Shown here: one piece after another, positions 16,772 through 24,450 of the stretch
Layout: each line of letters begins with the position of its first letter
How positions within the stretch are numbered: the first letter of the stretch is position 1
DNA from: Sinorhizobium sp. 6-70
Lineage (GTDB): Bacteria; Pseudomonadota; Alphaproteobacteria; Rhizobiales; Rhizobiaceae
NCBI RefSeq assembly: GCF_030124375.1
Contig: NZ_JASKLS010000011.1
Span: 159,207-223,206, forward strand
Direction: 5' to 3'
Length of the DNA: 64,000 nucleotides
Translations under genes and position numbers: made by a program
The notes under the pieces: model-generated
Databases searched by the model: none
Seen by the model: only the letters and a program-made list of their open reading frames with translations
Told to the model about the DNA's origin: nothing

Positions 16772-19700
16772 TCACTCGCCGGGGGCGAGGTGAGGTGCTT
16801 CGATGTGCGCTCCGGCGTGCTTCAGCGGCCGCTCTCCGGAGAGCTTGCGGATCAGCACGTAGAAGACCGGCGTCATGAAGATGCCGAAGGCGGTAACGCC
16901 GATCATGCCGGCAAAGACCGCGACGCCCATGGCCGAGCGCATTTCCGCACCGGCCCCGGTGGAGGTGACAAGCGGCACGACGCCCATGATGAAGGCCATC
17001 GAGGTCATCAGAATCGGCCTCAGACGCAGCCGGCTCGCCTCGATCGCGGCAGCGACCGCGCTGCTGCCGGAAAGTTCGAGTTCGCGAGCGAACTCGACGA
17101 TCAGGATCGCATTCTTGGCGGATAGCCCGACGAGCACGATCAGGCCGATCTGGGTGAAGACGTTGTTGTCCCCGCCGGTCAGCCAGACGCCGGTGAGCGC
17201 CGCCATGATGCCCATCGGCACGATCAGGACAATCGCGATCGGCAGCAACAGGCTTTCATACTGGGCAGCCAACACGAGATAGACGAGCAGCAGCGCCAGC
17301 GGGAAGACCATGATGCCAGAGTTGCCGGCGAGGATCTGCTGATAGGTCAGGTCCGTCCACTCGAAGCTGATGCCGGGCGGCAGCGTCTCGGCGGCGATCT
17401 TTTCGATCGCGGCCTGCGCCTGGCCGGAGGAGTAGCCCGGTGCCGGACCGCCGTTGATATCGGCCGACAGGAAGCCGTTGTACCGGATCGCCCGTTCCGC
17501 GCCGACGGTCTGCTCGACCTTCAACAGCGCCGAAAGCGGGATCATTTCGCCCGACTGCGAGCGGACCTTCAGCCGGCCGATATCATCGGCATGGCTGCGG
17601 TAGCTGGCATCGGCCTGTACGCGCACGCTGTAGGTTCGGCCGAAGGCGTTGAAGTCGTTGACGTAGAGCGAGCCGAGATAGATCTGCAGCGTTTCGAACA
17701 CGTCGGTCACCGCCACGCCGAGCTGGCGCGCCTTGACGCGATCGAGGTCGGCATAGAGCTGCGGCACATTGATCTGATAGCTCGAATAGAGCCCCGCGAG
17801 TTCCGGTGTTGCCATCGCTTTCGCAAGGAACGCCTTGGCCGCATCGTCGAGCACCCGGTAGCCGAGTCCGTTCTTGTCCTCGATCTGCAGCTTGAAGCCG
17901 CCGGTCGTGCCGAGGCCCTGAACGGGCGGCGGCGGGAACATGGCGATGAAGGCATCCTGGATCGCGCCGAACTCCTGGTTCAGTTGCATGGCGATCGCCC
18001 CGCCGGAGAGTTCCGGCGTCGTGCGCTCCTCGAACGGTTTCAGCGACACGAAGACAATGCCGGAGTTCGACGAGTTGGTGAAGCCGTTGATCGACAGGCC
18101 CGGGAAGGCGATGGCATGTTCGACGCCAGGATGCTTGAGCGCGATCTCGCTCATGCGCCGGATGACGTCTTCCGAGCGGTCAAGCGTCGCCGCATCCGGC
18201 AATTGCGCGAAACCGATCAGATATTGCTTGTCCTGGGCCGGCACGAAGCCGCCGGGAACGGCACGGAACAGGGTGAAGGTGACGCCGATAAGGATCACGT
18301 AGACGCCCATGATCAGCGACTTGCGCGTGAGAATGCCGCCGACGCCGCGGCCGTAGGCTTCCGAGCTCTTTCCGAAGAAGCGGTTGAAGCCGCGGAAGAA
18401 CCAGCCGAAGAGCCTGTCCATCACGCGCGTCAGCAGGTCCTTCGGCGCGTGGTGATCCTTGAGGAGAAGGGCGGCGAGCGCCGGAGAAAGCGTCAACGAA
18501 TTGAAGGCGGAGATCACCGTCGAGATCGCGATCGTCAGCGCGAATTGGCGGTAGAACTGTCCCGTCAAGCCGGTGATGAAGGCGAGCGGCACGAAGACCG
18601 CGACCAGCACCAGCGCGATCGCGATGATCGGGCCGGAAACCTCCGACATGGCGCGATAGGTCGCCTGCACAGGCGAAAGCCCTTGCGCGATGTTGCGCTC
18701 GACGTTCTCGACGACGACGATTGCGTCATCGACGACGATGCCGATCGCCAGCACCAGGCCGAAGAGGCTCAGCGCATTGATCGAAAAGCCGAAGACATAC
18801 ATCACCGCGAACGTGCCGACGATCGAGACCGGCACGGCGACGAGGGGGATGATCGAGGCGCGCCAGGTCTGCAGGAAGACGATCACGACGAGCACCACCA
18901 GTGCGATCGCTTCGAGCAGCGTATGAACGACCGACTCGATCGAGGCCCTGACGAACTGCGTGGTGTCGTAGACGATCTCGTAGTCGACGCCTTCCGGCAT
19001 GGTCTGCTTCAGCTCGGCCATGGCCTTGTGCACGTTTTCGGAGATCTGGATGGCGTTGGAGCCCGGTGCCTGGAAGACACCCATGCCGACGGCAGCCTTG
19101 TTGTCGAGGAGCGAACGCAGCGAGTAGTCCGCGGCGCCCATTTCGACGCGCGCAACGTCGCCAAGACGGGTGATCTCACCATCGGCGCCGGATTTGACGA
19201 CGATGTCGGCAAAGTCTTCCGGTGTCCTCAGCCGCCCCTGGGCATTAACGGAGAGTTGCAGGTCGAGCCCGGCAACCGAGGGAGACGCGCCGATGACGCC
19301 GGCGGCGGCCTGGACGTTCTGTCCGCGAATGGCATTGGCGATGTCGCTGGCAGCAAGCCCGCGCTCGGCTGCCTTTTCAGGGTCGATCCAGACGCGCATC
19401 GAATAGTCGCCGCCGCCGAAGATCTGCACCTGCCCGACGCCCTCGACGCGCGCCAGCCGGTCCTTGACGTTCAAGACGCCGTAGTTGCGCAGATAATTGA
19501 TGTCGTATTGGCCGTTCGGCGAGATGAGATGCACGACGAGCGTCAGGTCTGGTGAACTCTTGACCGTCGTGACGCCGAGACGCCGCACCTCTTCCGGCAG
19601 GCGGGGTTCCGCCTGCGAGACGCGGTTCTGCACGAGCTGCTGGGCCTGGTCCGGATCGGTGCCAAGCTCGAAGGTGACGGTCAGCGTCATCAGGCCGTCG

Positions 19701-19957
19701 GCCGTCGCCTGGCTCTGCATGTAGAGCATGCCTTCGACACCGTTGATCTGTTCTTCAAGCGGGGTCGCAACGGTCTCGGCGATCACCGAAGGGTTGGCGC
19801 CCGGATACTGGGCGCGCACGACAATCTGCGGCGGCACGACTTCGGGATATTCCGAGATCGGCAAGCCGGTCATGCCGATAAGGCCCGCGACGAATATGAG
19901 TACTGACAGAACGCCCGCGAAGACCGGGCGGTCGACGAAAAAGCGTGAGAAATTCAT
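16772..19957 (-). CDS. RND-family efflux permease (HAE1, AcrB/MexB type)
   Basis: Inner-membrane proton-driven drug exporter of 1061 residues. It starts MNFSRFFVDRPVFAGVLSVL, the standard first TM of HAE1 pumps. The proton-relay Asp pair is in GLVLAIGIVVDDAIVVVENV (TM4), and two large periplasmic loops and twelve TM segments can be traced. The membrane-fusion gene is 133 bases upstream on the same strand. No outer-membrane TolC-type gene is present in the window, so the pump must share one encoded elsewhere. A divergent LysR gene is the likely regulator. Substrates cannot be deduced. Confidence 0.95.
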   Translation of the reverse strand: MNFSRFFVDRPVFAGVLSVLIFVAGLIGMTGLPISEYPEVVPPQIVVRAQYPGANPSVIAETVATPLEEQINGVEGMLYMQSQATADGLMTLTVTFELGTDPDQAQQLVQNRVSQAEPRLPEEVRRLGVTTVKSSPDLTLVVHLISPNGQYDINYLRNYGVLNVKDRLARVEGVGQVQIFGGGDYSMRVWIDPEKAAERGLAASDIANAIRGQNVQAAAGVIGASPSVAGLDLQLSVNAQGRLRTPEDFADIVVKSGADGEITRLGDVARVEMGAADYSLRSLLDNKAAVGMGVFQAPGSNAIQISENVHKAMAELKQTMPEGVDYEIVYDTTQFVRASIESVVHTLLEAIALVVLVVIVFLQTWRASIIPLVAVPVSIVGTFAVMYVFGFSINALSLFGLVLAIGIVVDDAIVVVENVERNIAQGLSPVQATYRAMSEVSGPIIAIALVLVAVFVPLAFITGLTGQFYRQFALTIAISTVISAFNSLTLSPALAALLLKDHHAPKDLLTRVMDRLFGWFFRGFNRFFGKSSEAYGRGVGGILTRKSLIMGVYVILIGVTFTLFRAVPGGFVPAQDKQYLIGFAQLPDAATLDRSEDVIRRMSEIALKHPGVEHAIAFPGLSINGFTNSSNSGIVFVSLKPFEERTTPELSGGAIAMQLNQEFGAIQDAFIAMFPPPPVQGLGTTGGFKLQIEDKNGLGYRVLDDAAKAFLAKAMATPELAGLYSSYQINVPQLYADLDRVKARQLGVAVTDVFETLQIYLGSLYVNDFNAFGRTYSVRVQADASYRSHADDIGRLKVRSQSGEMIPLSALLKVEQTVGAERAIRYNGFLSADINGGPAPGYSSGQAQAAIEKIAAETLPPGISFEWTDLTYQQILAGNSGIMVFPLALLLVYLVLAAQYESLLLPIAIVLIVPMGIMAALTGVWLTGGDNNVFTQIGLIVLVGLSAKNAILIVEFARELELSGSSAVAAAIEASRLRLRPILMTSMAFIMGVVPLVTSTGAGAEMRSAMGVAVFAGMIGVTAFGIFMTPVFYVLIRKLSGERPLKHAGAHIEAPHLAPGE

Positions 19958-20046
19958 AACGATCCCCCTTGGGACAAAAAACCAGGCATCCGCGACGAGG
20001 ATGTTCGCCGCGAGCGTCCAAGCATGCAGTTGGGTGTTCGGTCGGC

Positions 20047-20082
20047 GCCGCCTCGCGTCCCCTCCGAGGAAGGCGAGGCGGC
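20047..20082. other. Intercistronic hairpin between the efflux adaptor and permease genes
   Basis: GCCGCCTCGC (20047-20056) and GCGAGGCGGC (20073-20082) form a 10-bp perfect stem with a 16-nt loop in the 133-base gap. There is no T tract on the minus strand, so mRNA stabilisation or translation tuning is more likely than termination. Confidence 0.55.
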
Positions 20083-20090
20083 ACGTTCAA

Positions 20091-21293
20091 CTATTTTTTG
20101 GCGATCGAGGCCGTGGCCTCTCCGGCCGGCTGCGGAGCAACGAGGACGCCGGGCCGGACGCGCTGCAGCCCGTTTACGACTATGCTCTCGCCCGGCTTCA
20201 GCCCGGCTTCAACTATCCGCAGGCCATCGGCCGTCGGTCCGAGAGTTACCTGGCGGTACTCGACCTTGTTGTCGGTGCCGACCACCAGCACGAATTTCTT
20301 GTCCTGGTCCGAACCGATGGCACGATCGCTGATCACCAGCTTTTCCGTTGGAGCCGGGTCGCCGATGCGGATGCGGACGAACTGACCGGGGATCAGCCGG
20401 CCGTCGGCGTTGTTGAGCGCCGCCCGCACGCGCACTGTACCGGTCGTCGCGTCGACCTCATTGTTGATGAGCTGGATATGGCCGGTGATCGGCGTGCCCT
20501 CGTCGGCCGCGGTGCCGATCTCGACAGGAATGCGCTCGATTGCGTTGCTGCCGGCGGAGGCGGAAAGCTTGGCCAAGGCCGCGGCGACCACCTCCTCGTT
20601 GACGTTGAAACTCGCATAGATCGGATCGATCGAGACGAGCGTCGTCAGGACCGGCGAGGCGGAGCCGGCGGCCACAAGATTGCCGGCCGTCACCTCGAGC
20701 CTGCCGACGCGACCCGAAATCGGCGCGCGGACCTCCGTATATTGAAGATCCAGCCGGGCCGAACGCAGCGCCGCCTTTGCCGAGCGGACGTTCGCCTGCG
20801 CTTCGTCGTAGACGCTCAGGCGCTGATCGACTCCGCTTTGCGGGATCGCGCTGGTGGTGACCAGCTTGCGGCCGCGTTCGAGCTCGGTTTTTGCAAGCGC
20901 GACACGCGCTTCGGCGGCCGCAACCTGGGCCTCGGCGCGCTCGACGGCGGCGGCATAGGGTTCGGGATCGATGGTGACGAGAAGGTCACCCTTCTCAACC
21001 AGGGCGCCTTCGCGGAAATGCGCTTCGAGAACGGCGCCGCCGACGCGGGGACGTACCTCGACGCGCTCGATCGCCTCGAGTCGCCCGGAGAAATTCTCCC
21101 AGGTCGTAATCCGGCGCGATTCTGCCTTGGCAACCGAAACAGGAACGGCCGGCGGCGGCGCTGCCGCGTCGGTCGCGGCGTCAGCCGTGAACCGATAGGG
21201 CACGCCGAAGAAAACGGCGGTTCCCCCGGCAATGGACAAAAGAATACTCAGGCCGGCGCCCCAAAGGACCCGGCGGGTAACGGTCGATGTCAT
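20091..21293 (-). CDS. RND efflux membrane-fusion (adaptor) protein
   Basis: Periplasmic adaptor of 400 residues linking the RND permease to an outer-membrane channel. It has an N-terminal anchor (about 9-32, LWGAGLSILLSIAGGTAVFF) with no lipobox Cys, so it is held by the uncleaved helix. A biotinyl-lipoyl-like half appears at EVRPRVGGAVLEAHFREGALV, a helical hairpin at about 110-170, and the beta-barrel after about 230 (IDPIYASFNVNEE). It ends ASIAKK. It is 46 bases downstream of the hydrolase-like gene and upstream of the permease, forming one probable operon. Confidence 0.94.
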   Translation of the reverse strand: MTSTVTRRVLWGAGLSILLSIAGGTAVFFGVPYRFTADAATDAAAPPPAVPVSVAKAESRRITTWENFSGRLEAIERVEVRPRVGGAVLEAHFREGALVEKGDLLVTIDPEPYAAAVERAEAQVAAAEARVALAKTELERGRKLVTTSAIPQSGVDQRLSVYDEAQANVRSAKAALRSARLDLQYTEVRAPISGRVGRLEVTAGNLVAAGSASPVLTTLVSIDPIYASFNVNEEVVAAALAKLSASAGSNAIERIPVEIGTAADEGTPITGHIQLINNEVDATTGTVRVRAALNNADGRLIPGQFVRIRIGDPAPTEKLVISDRAIGSDQDKKFVLVVGTDNKVEYRQVTLGPTADGLRIVEAGLKPGESIVVNGLQRVRPGVLVAPQPAGEATASIAKK

Positions 21294-21339
21294 ATTTTCT
21301 CCTTGCCGGTTGGGAGCCGGCCTAGTTCGTCTTCATCTG

Positions 21340-22167
21340 CTAATTCGGCTTCGCCCCCGCCTCCTGGAAAAAGCGGGAGAAAATGCCGGAAATCGTCTGT
21401 TCCTGCGCAGGCCAGTTTTCCTGCGGCGAGCTGTTGGCGGGCAGCCAGGCGGCGCCCCCCTGCAGGACGTGTATTTTCACCGGGACCCCGGCTTTGCGAA
21501 GCCGCTCTGCGTAGGCCTCGGCTTCGTCGCGCATCGGACACTGCTCGCTGGTGATGACGAGGGCGGGAACGAGCCCGCCCAGTCGCGTGCAATGGCCGGG
21601 CGCCGCATAAGGGTGGGTCAGTCCGCTGCGTTCACCCAGGTAGCGCTGCCAGCCGTCGGCGATCGACTGCACCGACGTCTGGGGGCAGTACTTCCGGAAC
21701 GATGCCGTCGCCATGCAGGGATCGAGCAGGGGCGACAGCAGGATCTGGCCCTTCAGATCCGAGAGGAACTGATCGCGCGCCATCAGCGCCAGCCCGGCCG
21801 CCAAATTTCCGCCCGCTTCCTCGCCGGCAACGAACAGCATCGACTTCTTGTGCGCGAACTGCGGACAGCGGCTGCGCATGGATGACAGCATGGCGTACGA
21901 GGCCTCAAGCGCCGCAGGAAACGGGCTGAGGCAGGCCGAAGGGTATTCCGGCGAGATGACTACGGCGCCTGCGGCGGCAAGCGCGCTTGCCACTTTCTCG
22001 CCGGCCGCAACCGACTCCCCCACGAAGGACCCGCCGTGAAAATGAAGCACGACCGGCGGCGGAACGAGCAACGACGCGCCGCGGTAGACGCGCGCGCGGC
22101 ACGCCCCGTGACCAGTCTGCATCGTCTCTTCGGTAAAATGCGCGTTCATCTCTCTTGTCTCAGCCAT
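21340..22167 (-). CDS. Alpha/beta-hydrolase-fold protein lacking catalytic Ser and His (probable pseudoenzyme)
   Basis: Protein of 275 residues with the layout of the hormone-sensitive-lipase/acetyl-hydrolase family: the HGG oxyanion motif at 44-46, SPEYPSA at 72-78, and the acid-loop motif PMRDEAEAYAERL at 211-223, whose Asp214 would be the catalytic acid. The nucleophile elbow, normally GDSAGG, reads GEEAGG at 115-120, so Ser is replaced by Glu117. The segment where the catalytic His belongs (VLQGGAAWLP, about 234-243) has no His. The DNA there is clean (GAGGAAGCG), and the frame is intact. It is the first gene of the efflux operon and is divergent from a LysR gene, so a ligand-binding or regulatory role is possible. 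Confidence 0.82.
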   Translation of the reverse strand: MAETREMNAHFTEETMQTGHGACRARVYRGASLLVPPPVVLHFHGGSFVGESVAAGEKVASALAAAGAVVISPEYPSACLSPFPAALEASYAMLSSMRSRCPQFAHKKSMLFVAGEEAGGNLAAGLALMARDQFLSDLKGQILLSPLLDPCMATASFRKYCPQTSVQSIADGWQRYLGERSGLTHPYAAPGHCTRLGGLVPALVITSEQCPMRDEAEAYAERLRKAGVPVKIHVLQGGAAWLPANSSPQENWPAQEQTISGIFSRFFQEAGAKPN

Positions 22168-22288
22168 AGGGCAATCCCTAGATGAGGGACAGCCCGGGAT
22201 GTTTGCAGCATAACATTGTCTTTCGTCTGGAATAGTCAGCGGGTTCTGATTACACTATTCGCTATTTCGAACAATTCGGTTATTGAAA

Positions 22289-23200
22289 ATGGACCAGCTC
22301 ACGGCCATGCGCGCCTTTCTTCGTGTGGTGGAGACCGGCAACTTCACCCGGGCATCCGCTTCCCTCAACATGCCGAAAGCAACGGTGACCAACCTCATCC
22401 AGGGCTTGGAGGCGCACTTAAGCACCAAATTGCTTAATCGCACGACGCGGCGCGTCCTGGTGACGCCGGACGGCGCACTCTACTACGAGCGTGCCGCACG
22501 CCTGCTCTCCGATCTCGATGAACTGGACGGCAGCCTTTCGACTGCCCAGAGCCTGCCGAAGGGCAGGCTGCGCGTCGAAACGGCGAGCGCCTTTGCCAAC
22601 CTCATCATCATTCCGGCATTGCCCGAATTTCATAAGAAATACCCGGACATACAGATCGACCTCGGGGTATCGGACCGCACGATCGACTACCTTGCCGAAA
22701 ACGTCGATTGCGCCATCCGCGGTGGCAATTTGACGGACCAGTCGCTGATCGCCCGGCGCATCACCGAGATGAAATTCATCACCTGCGCCTCCCGGGACTT
22801 CCTCGAGCGGCATCCGGTGCCGCAACACCCATCGGACCTCGAGAAGAATTGTTACGCCGTCGGCTATTTCATGCCGAAGTCAGGACAGCAGATGCCCTTC
22901 CATTTCCGGCGGGGGAACGAGGAGATCGAGGTCAATAGCCGCTATACGGTGGCCGCAAACGAAGCGACGACCTATATCGCCGCCGCGCGGGCGGGAATGG
23001 GTGTCATCCAGGCGCCGTTCTTCATGGTCCGCGACGATCTTCGTACCGGCACGATGGTCCCGGTATTGCCCGATTGGCAGGTCGATTCGATGCCGATCTA
23101 TCTGGTCTATCCGCCGAACCGGCACTTGAGCAGCCGGCTGCGCGTCTTCGCAGATTGGGTGGTGAAGGTCATGGCGCAGTCGCAGATGGATCGGGACTGA
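22289..23200 (+). CDS. LysR-family transcriptional regulator
   Basis: Protein of 303 residues. The winged helix-turn-helix is at about 1-60 (MDQLTAMRAFLRVVETGNFT, then LNMPKATVTNLIQGLEAHLS), and the effector-binding domain runs from about 90 to 295. It resembles the CrgA-like LTTR branch. The ATG at 22289 gives the usual MDQL start; an in-frame TTG lies two codons upstream. It is divergent from the hydrolase-like/RND operon with 121 bases between, and that gap has AT-rich TTCGAA/ATTCG repeats suited to LTTR binding. Control of the efflux operon is the natural inference. Confidence 0.93.
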   Translation: MDQLTAMRAFLRVVETGNFTRASASLNMPKATVTNLIQGLEAHLSTKLLNRTTRRVLVTPDGALYYERAARLLSDLDELDGSLSTAQSLPKGRLRVETASAFANLIIIPALPEFHKKYPDIQIDLGVSDRTIDYLAENVDCAIRGGNLTDQSLIARRITEMKFITCASRDFLERHPVPQHPSDLEKNCYAVGYFMPKSGQQMPFHFRRGNEEIEVNSRYTVAANEATTYIAAARAGMGVIQAPFFMVRDDLRTGTMVPVLPDWQVDSMPIYLVYPPNRHLSSRLRVFADWVVKVMAQSQMDRD

Positions 23201-23287
23201 CTGGGCGAGCAGGAAAAATCGTCCGCCCATGATGCGCCGGATCGGCGCTTCATGGGGCGGATATTCCGATGCTGCAACGAACCGCCG

Positions 23288-23390
23288 CTGCATGTGTCCC
23301 TAAATCGGAACTGATCTAGGGACAAAAACATGCAGCAATTCAAAGCGCTTCAGCGTCCTTTGTGCGTCGGAAAAACGCACGGCGCTCCAG
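23288..23390 (+). repeat. RIME1-like element between convergent genes
   Basis: CTGCATGTGTCCCTAAATCG with its mirror, the GCAATTCAAAGCGCTTCAGC linker, and the TGTGCGTCGGAAAAACGCAC palindrome. It ends 2 bases before the peroxiredoxin stop codon and lies between the convergent LysR and peroxiredoxin genes. Confidence 0.8.
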
Positions 23391-23392
23391 GC

Positions 23393-24052
23393 TTACGCGG
23401 TCGGCTGCTTCGTCTTCCTGAGATAGGGCAGGATCGTATCGAATGAGCCGAAACGCTGGATCGCATCCTCGTTGGATACGGCCGCGGTGATGATGACGTC
23501 CTCGCCCTGCTGCCAGTTCGCCGGTGTCGCGACCTGGTGCTTGGCGGTCAGCTGGATCGAATCGATCGCACGCAGGATCTCGTTGAAATTGCGGCCTGTC
23601 GTCATCGGATAGGTGAGAATCAGCTTGATCTTCTTGTCCGGGCCGATGACGTAGACCGAACGCACGGTGGCGTTGTCGGCCGGTGTGCGGCCCTCCGACG
23701 TCTCGCCGGCATCGGCCGGCAGCATGTCGTAGAGCTTGGCCACCTTGAGGTCCTTGTCGCCGATCAGCGGATATTCGACGTCGAAACCGGTCGCGACCTT
23801 GATGTCGTTCTTCCACTTGCTGTGGCTTTCGACCGGATCGACGGAGATGCCGATGATCTTGACGCCGCGCTTGCGGAATTCGTTCTCGATCCCGGCCATG
23901 GCGCCAAGTTCGGTGGTGCAGACGGGCGTGAAGTTCTTCGGATGCGAAAAGAGGACGGCCCAGCCGTCGCCGATCCATTCGTGGAAATTGATCGAGCCTT
24001 GCGTGGTCTCGGCGGTGAAGTCGGGCGCTGTTTGGTTGATACGGAGGCTCAT
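23393..24052 (-). CDS. 1-Cys peroxiredoxin (Prx6 subfamily)
   Basis: Reduces hydrogen peroxide and organic peroxides. The protein has 219 residues. The peroxidatic Cys is Cys45 in NFTPVCTTELG, and no other Cys exists in the protein, so there is no resolving Cys. The Prx6 C-terminal extension is present (PANWQQGEDVIITAAVSNED at about 176-195). Start ATG 24052 lies after AGGAGCAGACC. The reductant cannot be told from sequence. It is isolated, with no OxyR gene adjacent. Confidence 0.94.
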   Translation of the reverse strand: MSLRINQTAPDFTAETTQGSINFHEWIGDGWAVLFSHPKNFTPVCTTELGAMAGIENEFRKRGVKIIGISVDPVESHSKWKNDIKVATGFDVEYPLIGDKDLKVAKLYDMLPADAGETSEGRTPADNATVRSVYVIGPDKKIKLILTYPMTTGRNFNEILRAIDSIQLTAKHQVATPANWQQGEDVIITAAVSNEDAIQRFGSFDTILPYLRKTKQPTA

Positions 24053-24448
24053 GGTCTGCTCCTTTATGGCTGGCGATTAGGTTTGCGCAGGATAGCGCAA
24101 TCGCGGCGCTTTTCGAGGAGGAAACGTGCAGGAACGATCCGCAAAAAGGATGTCAGCAGCGTGATATACCGCTTTTGGAGAAAAAAATCGCTCGGGCACA
24201 CGCAGTGCTAGTATTTATCGAAATATGCTCGAATAAAGGAAATGTTTTAGTACTGCGCGAGGCGCCTCGCCGTGTCGCTCCGAGGCGTTCCGCTGAGCCG
24301 GGCGCCTTCTGCTGAGATTGGCAGCCGGCAAGAACGCGATACGCATCAGCCCCGGTCGAGCGGACCGGTTTTCCGTCCGTATCCGCGTTTCAACTCAACA
24401 GGATCACGTTTGTGATTTTGGGCCGATCCGGCCCAAAATCATCGTGAT
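24053..24448. other. Gene-free region upstream of the peroxiredoxin and downstream of the helicase
   Basis: Nearly 400 bases. The first part is the peroxiredoxin promoter region (AT-rich around 24190-24250, including AAATATGCTCGAATAAAGG). The end is a palindromic repeat. No convincing ORF, RNA gene or operator was recognised between. Confidence 0.55.
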
Positions 24449-24450
24449 CT
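24402..24450. repeat. ATCACG...GGGCCG palindrome abutting the helicase stop codon
   Basis: GATCACG...TGATTTTGGGCC faces GGCCCAAAATCATCGTGATC. Related copies lie at 26546-26590 and 47690-47735. The right arm touches the TAG stop of the helicase gene (24449-24451), so the repeat probably forms the 3' end of that transcript. Confidence 0.8.

Noticed and set aside
16649..17125. Plus-strand frame opposite the end of the RND permease
   Set aside because: Overlaps the permease and its terminator antisense and shows no family signature.
17591..19555. Open frame of 654 codons antisense to the RND permease
   Set aside because: Composition is dominated by Arg, Asp, His and Gly as expected from reading a high-GC gene on the wrong strand; no domain is recognisable and the permease frame is unambiguous.
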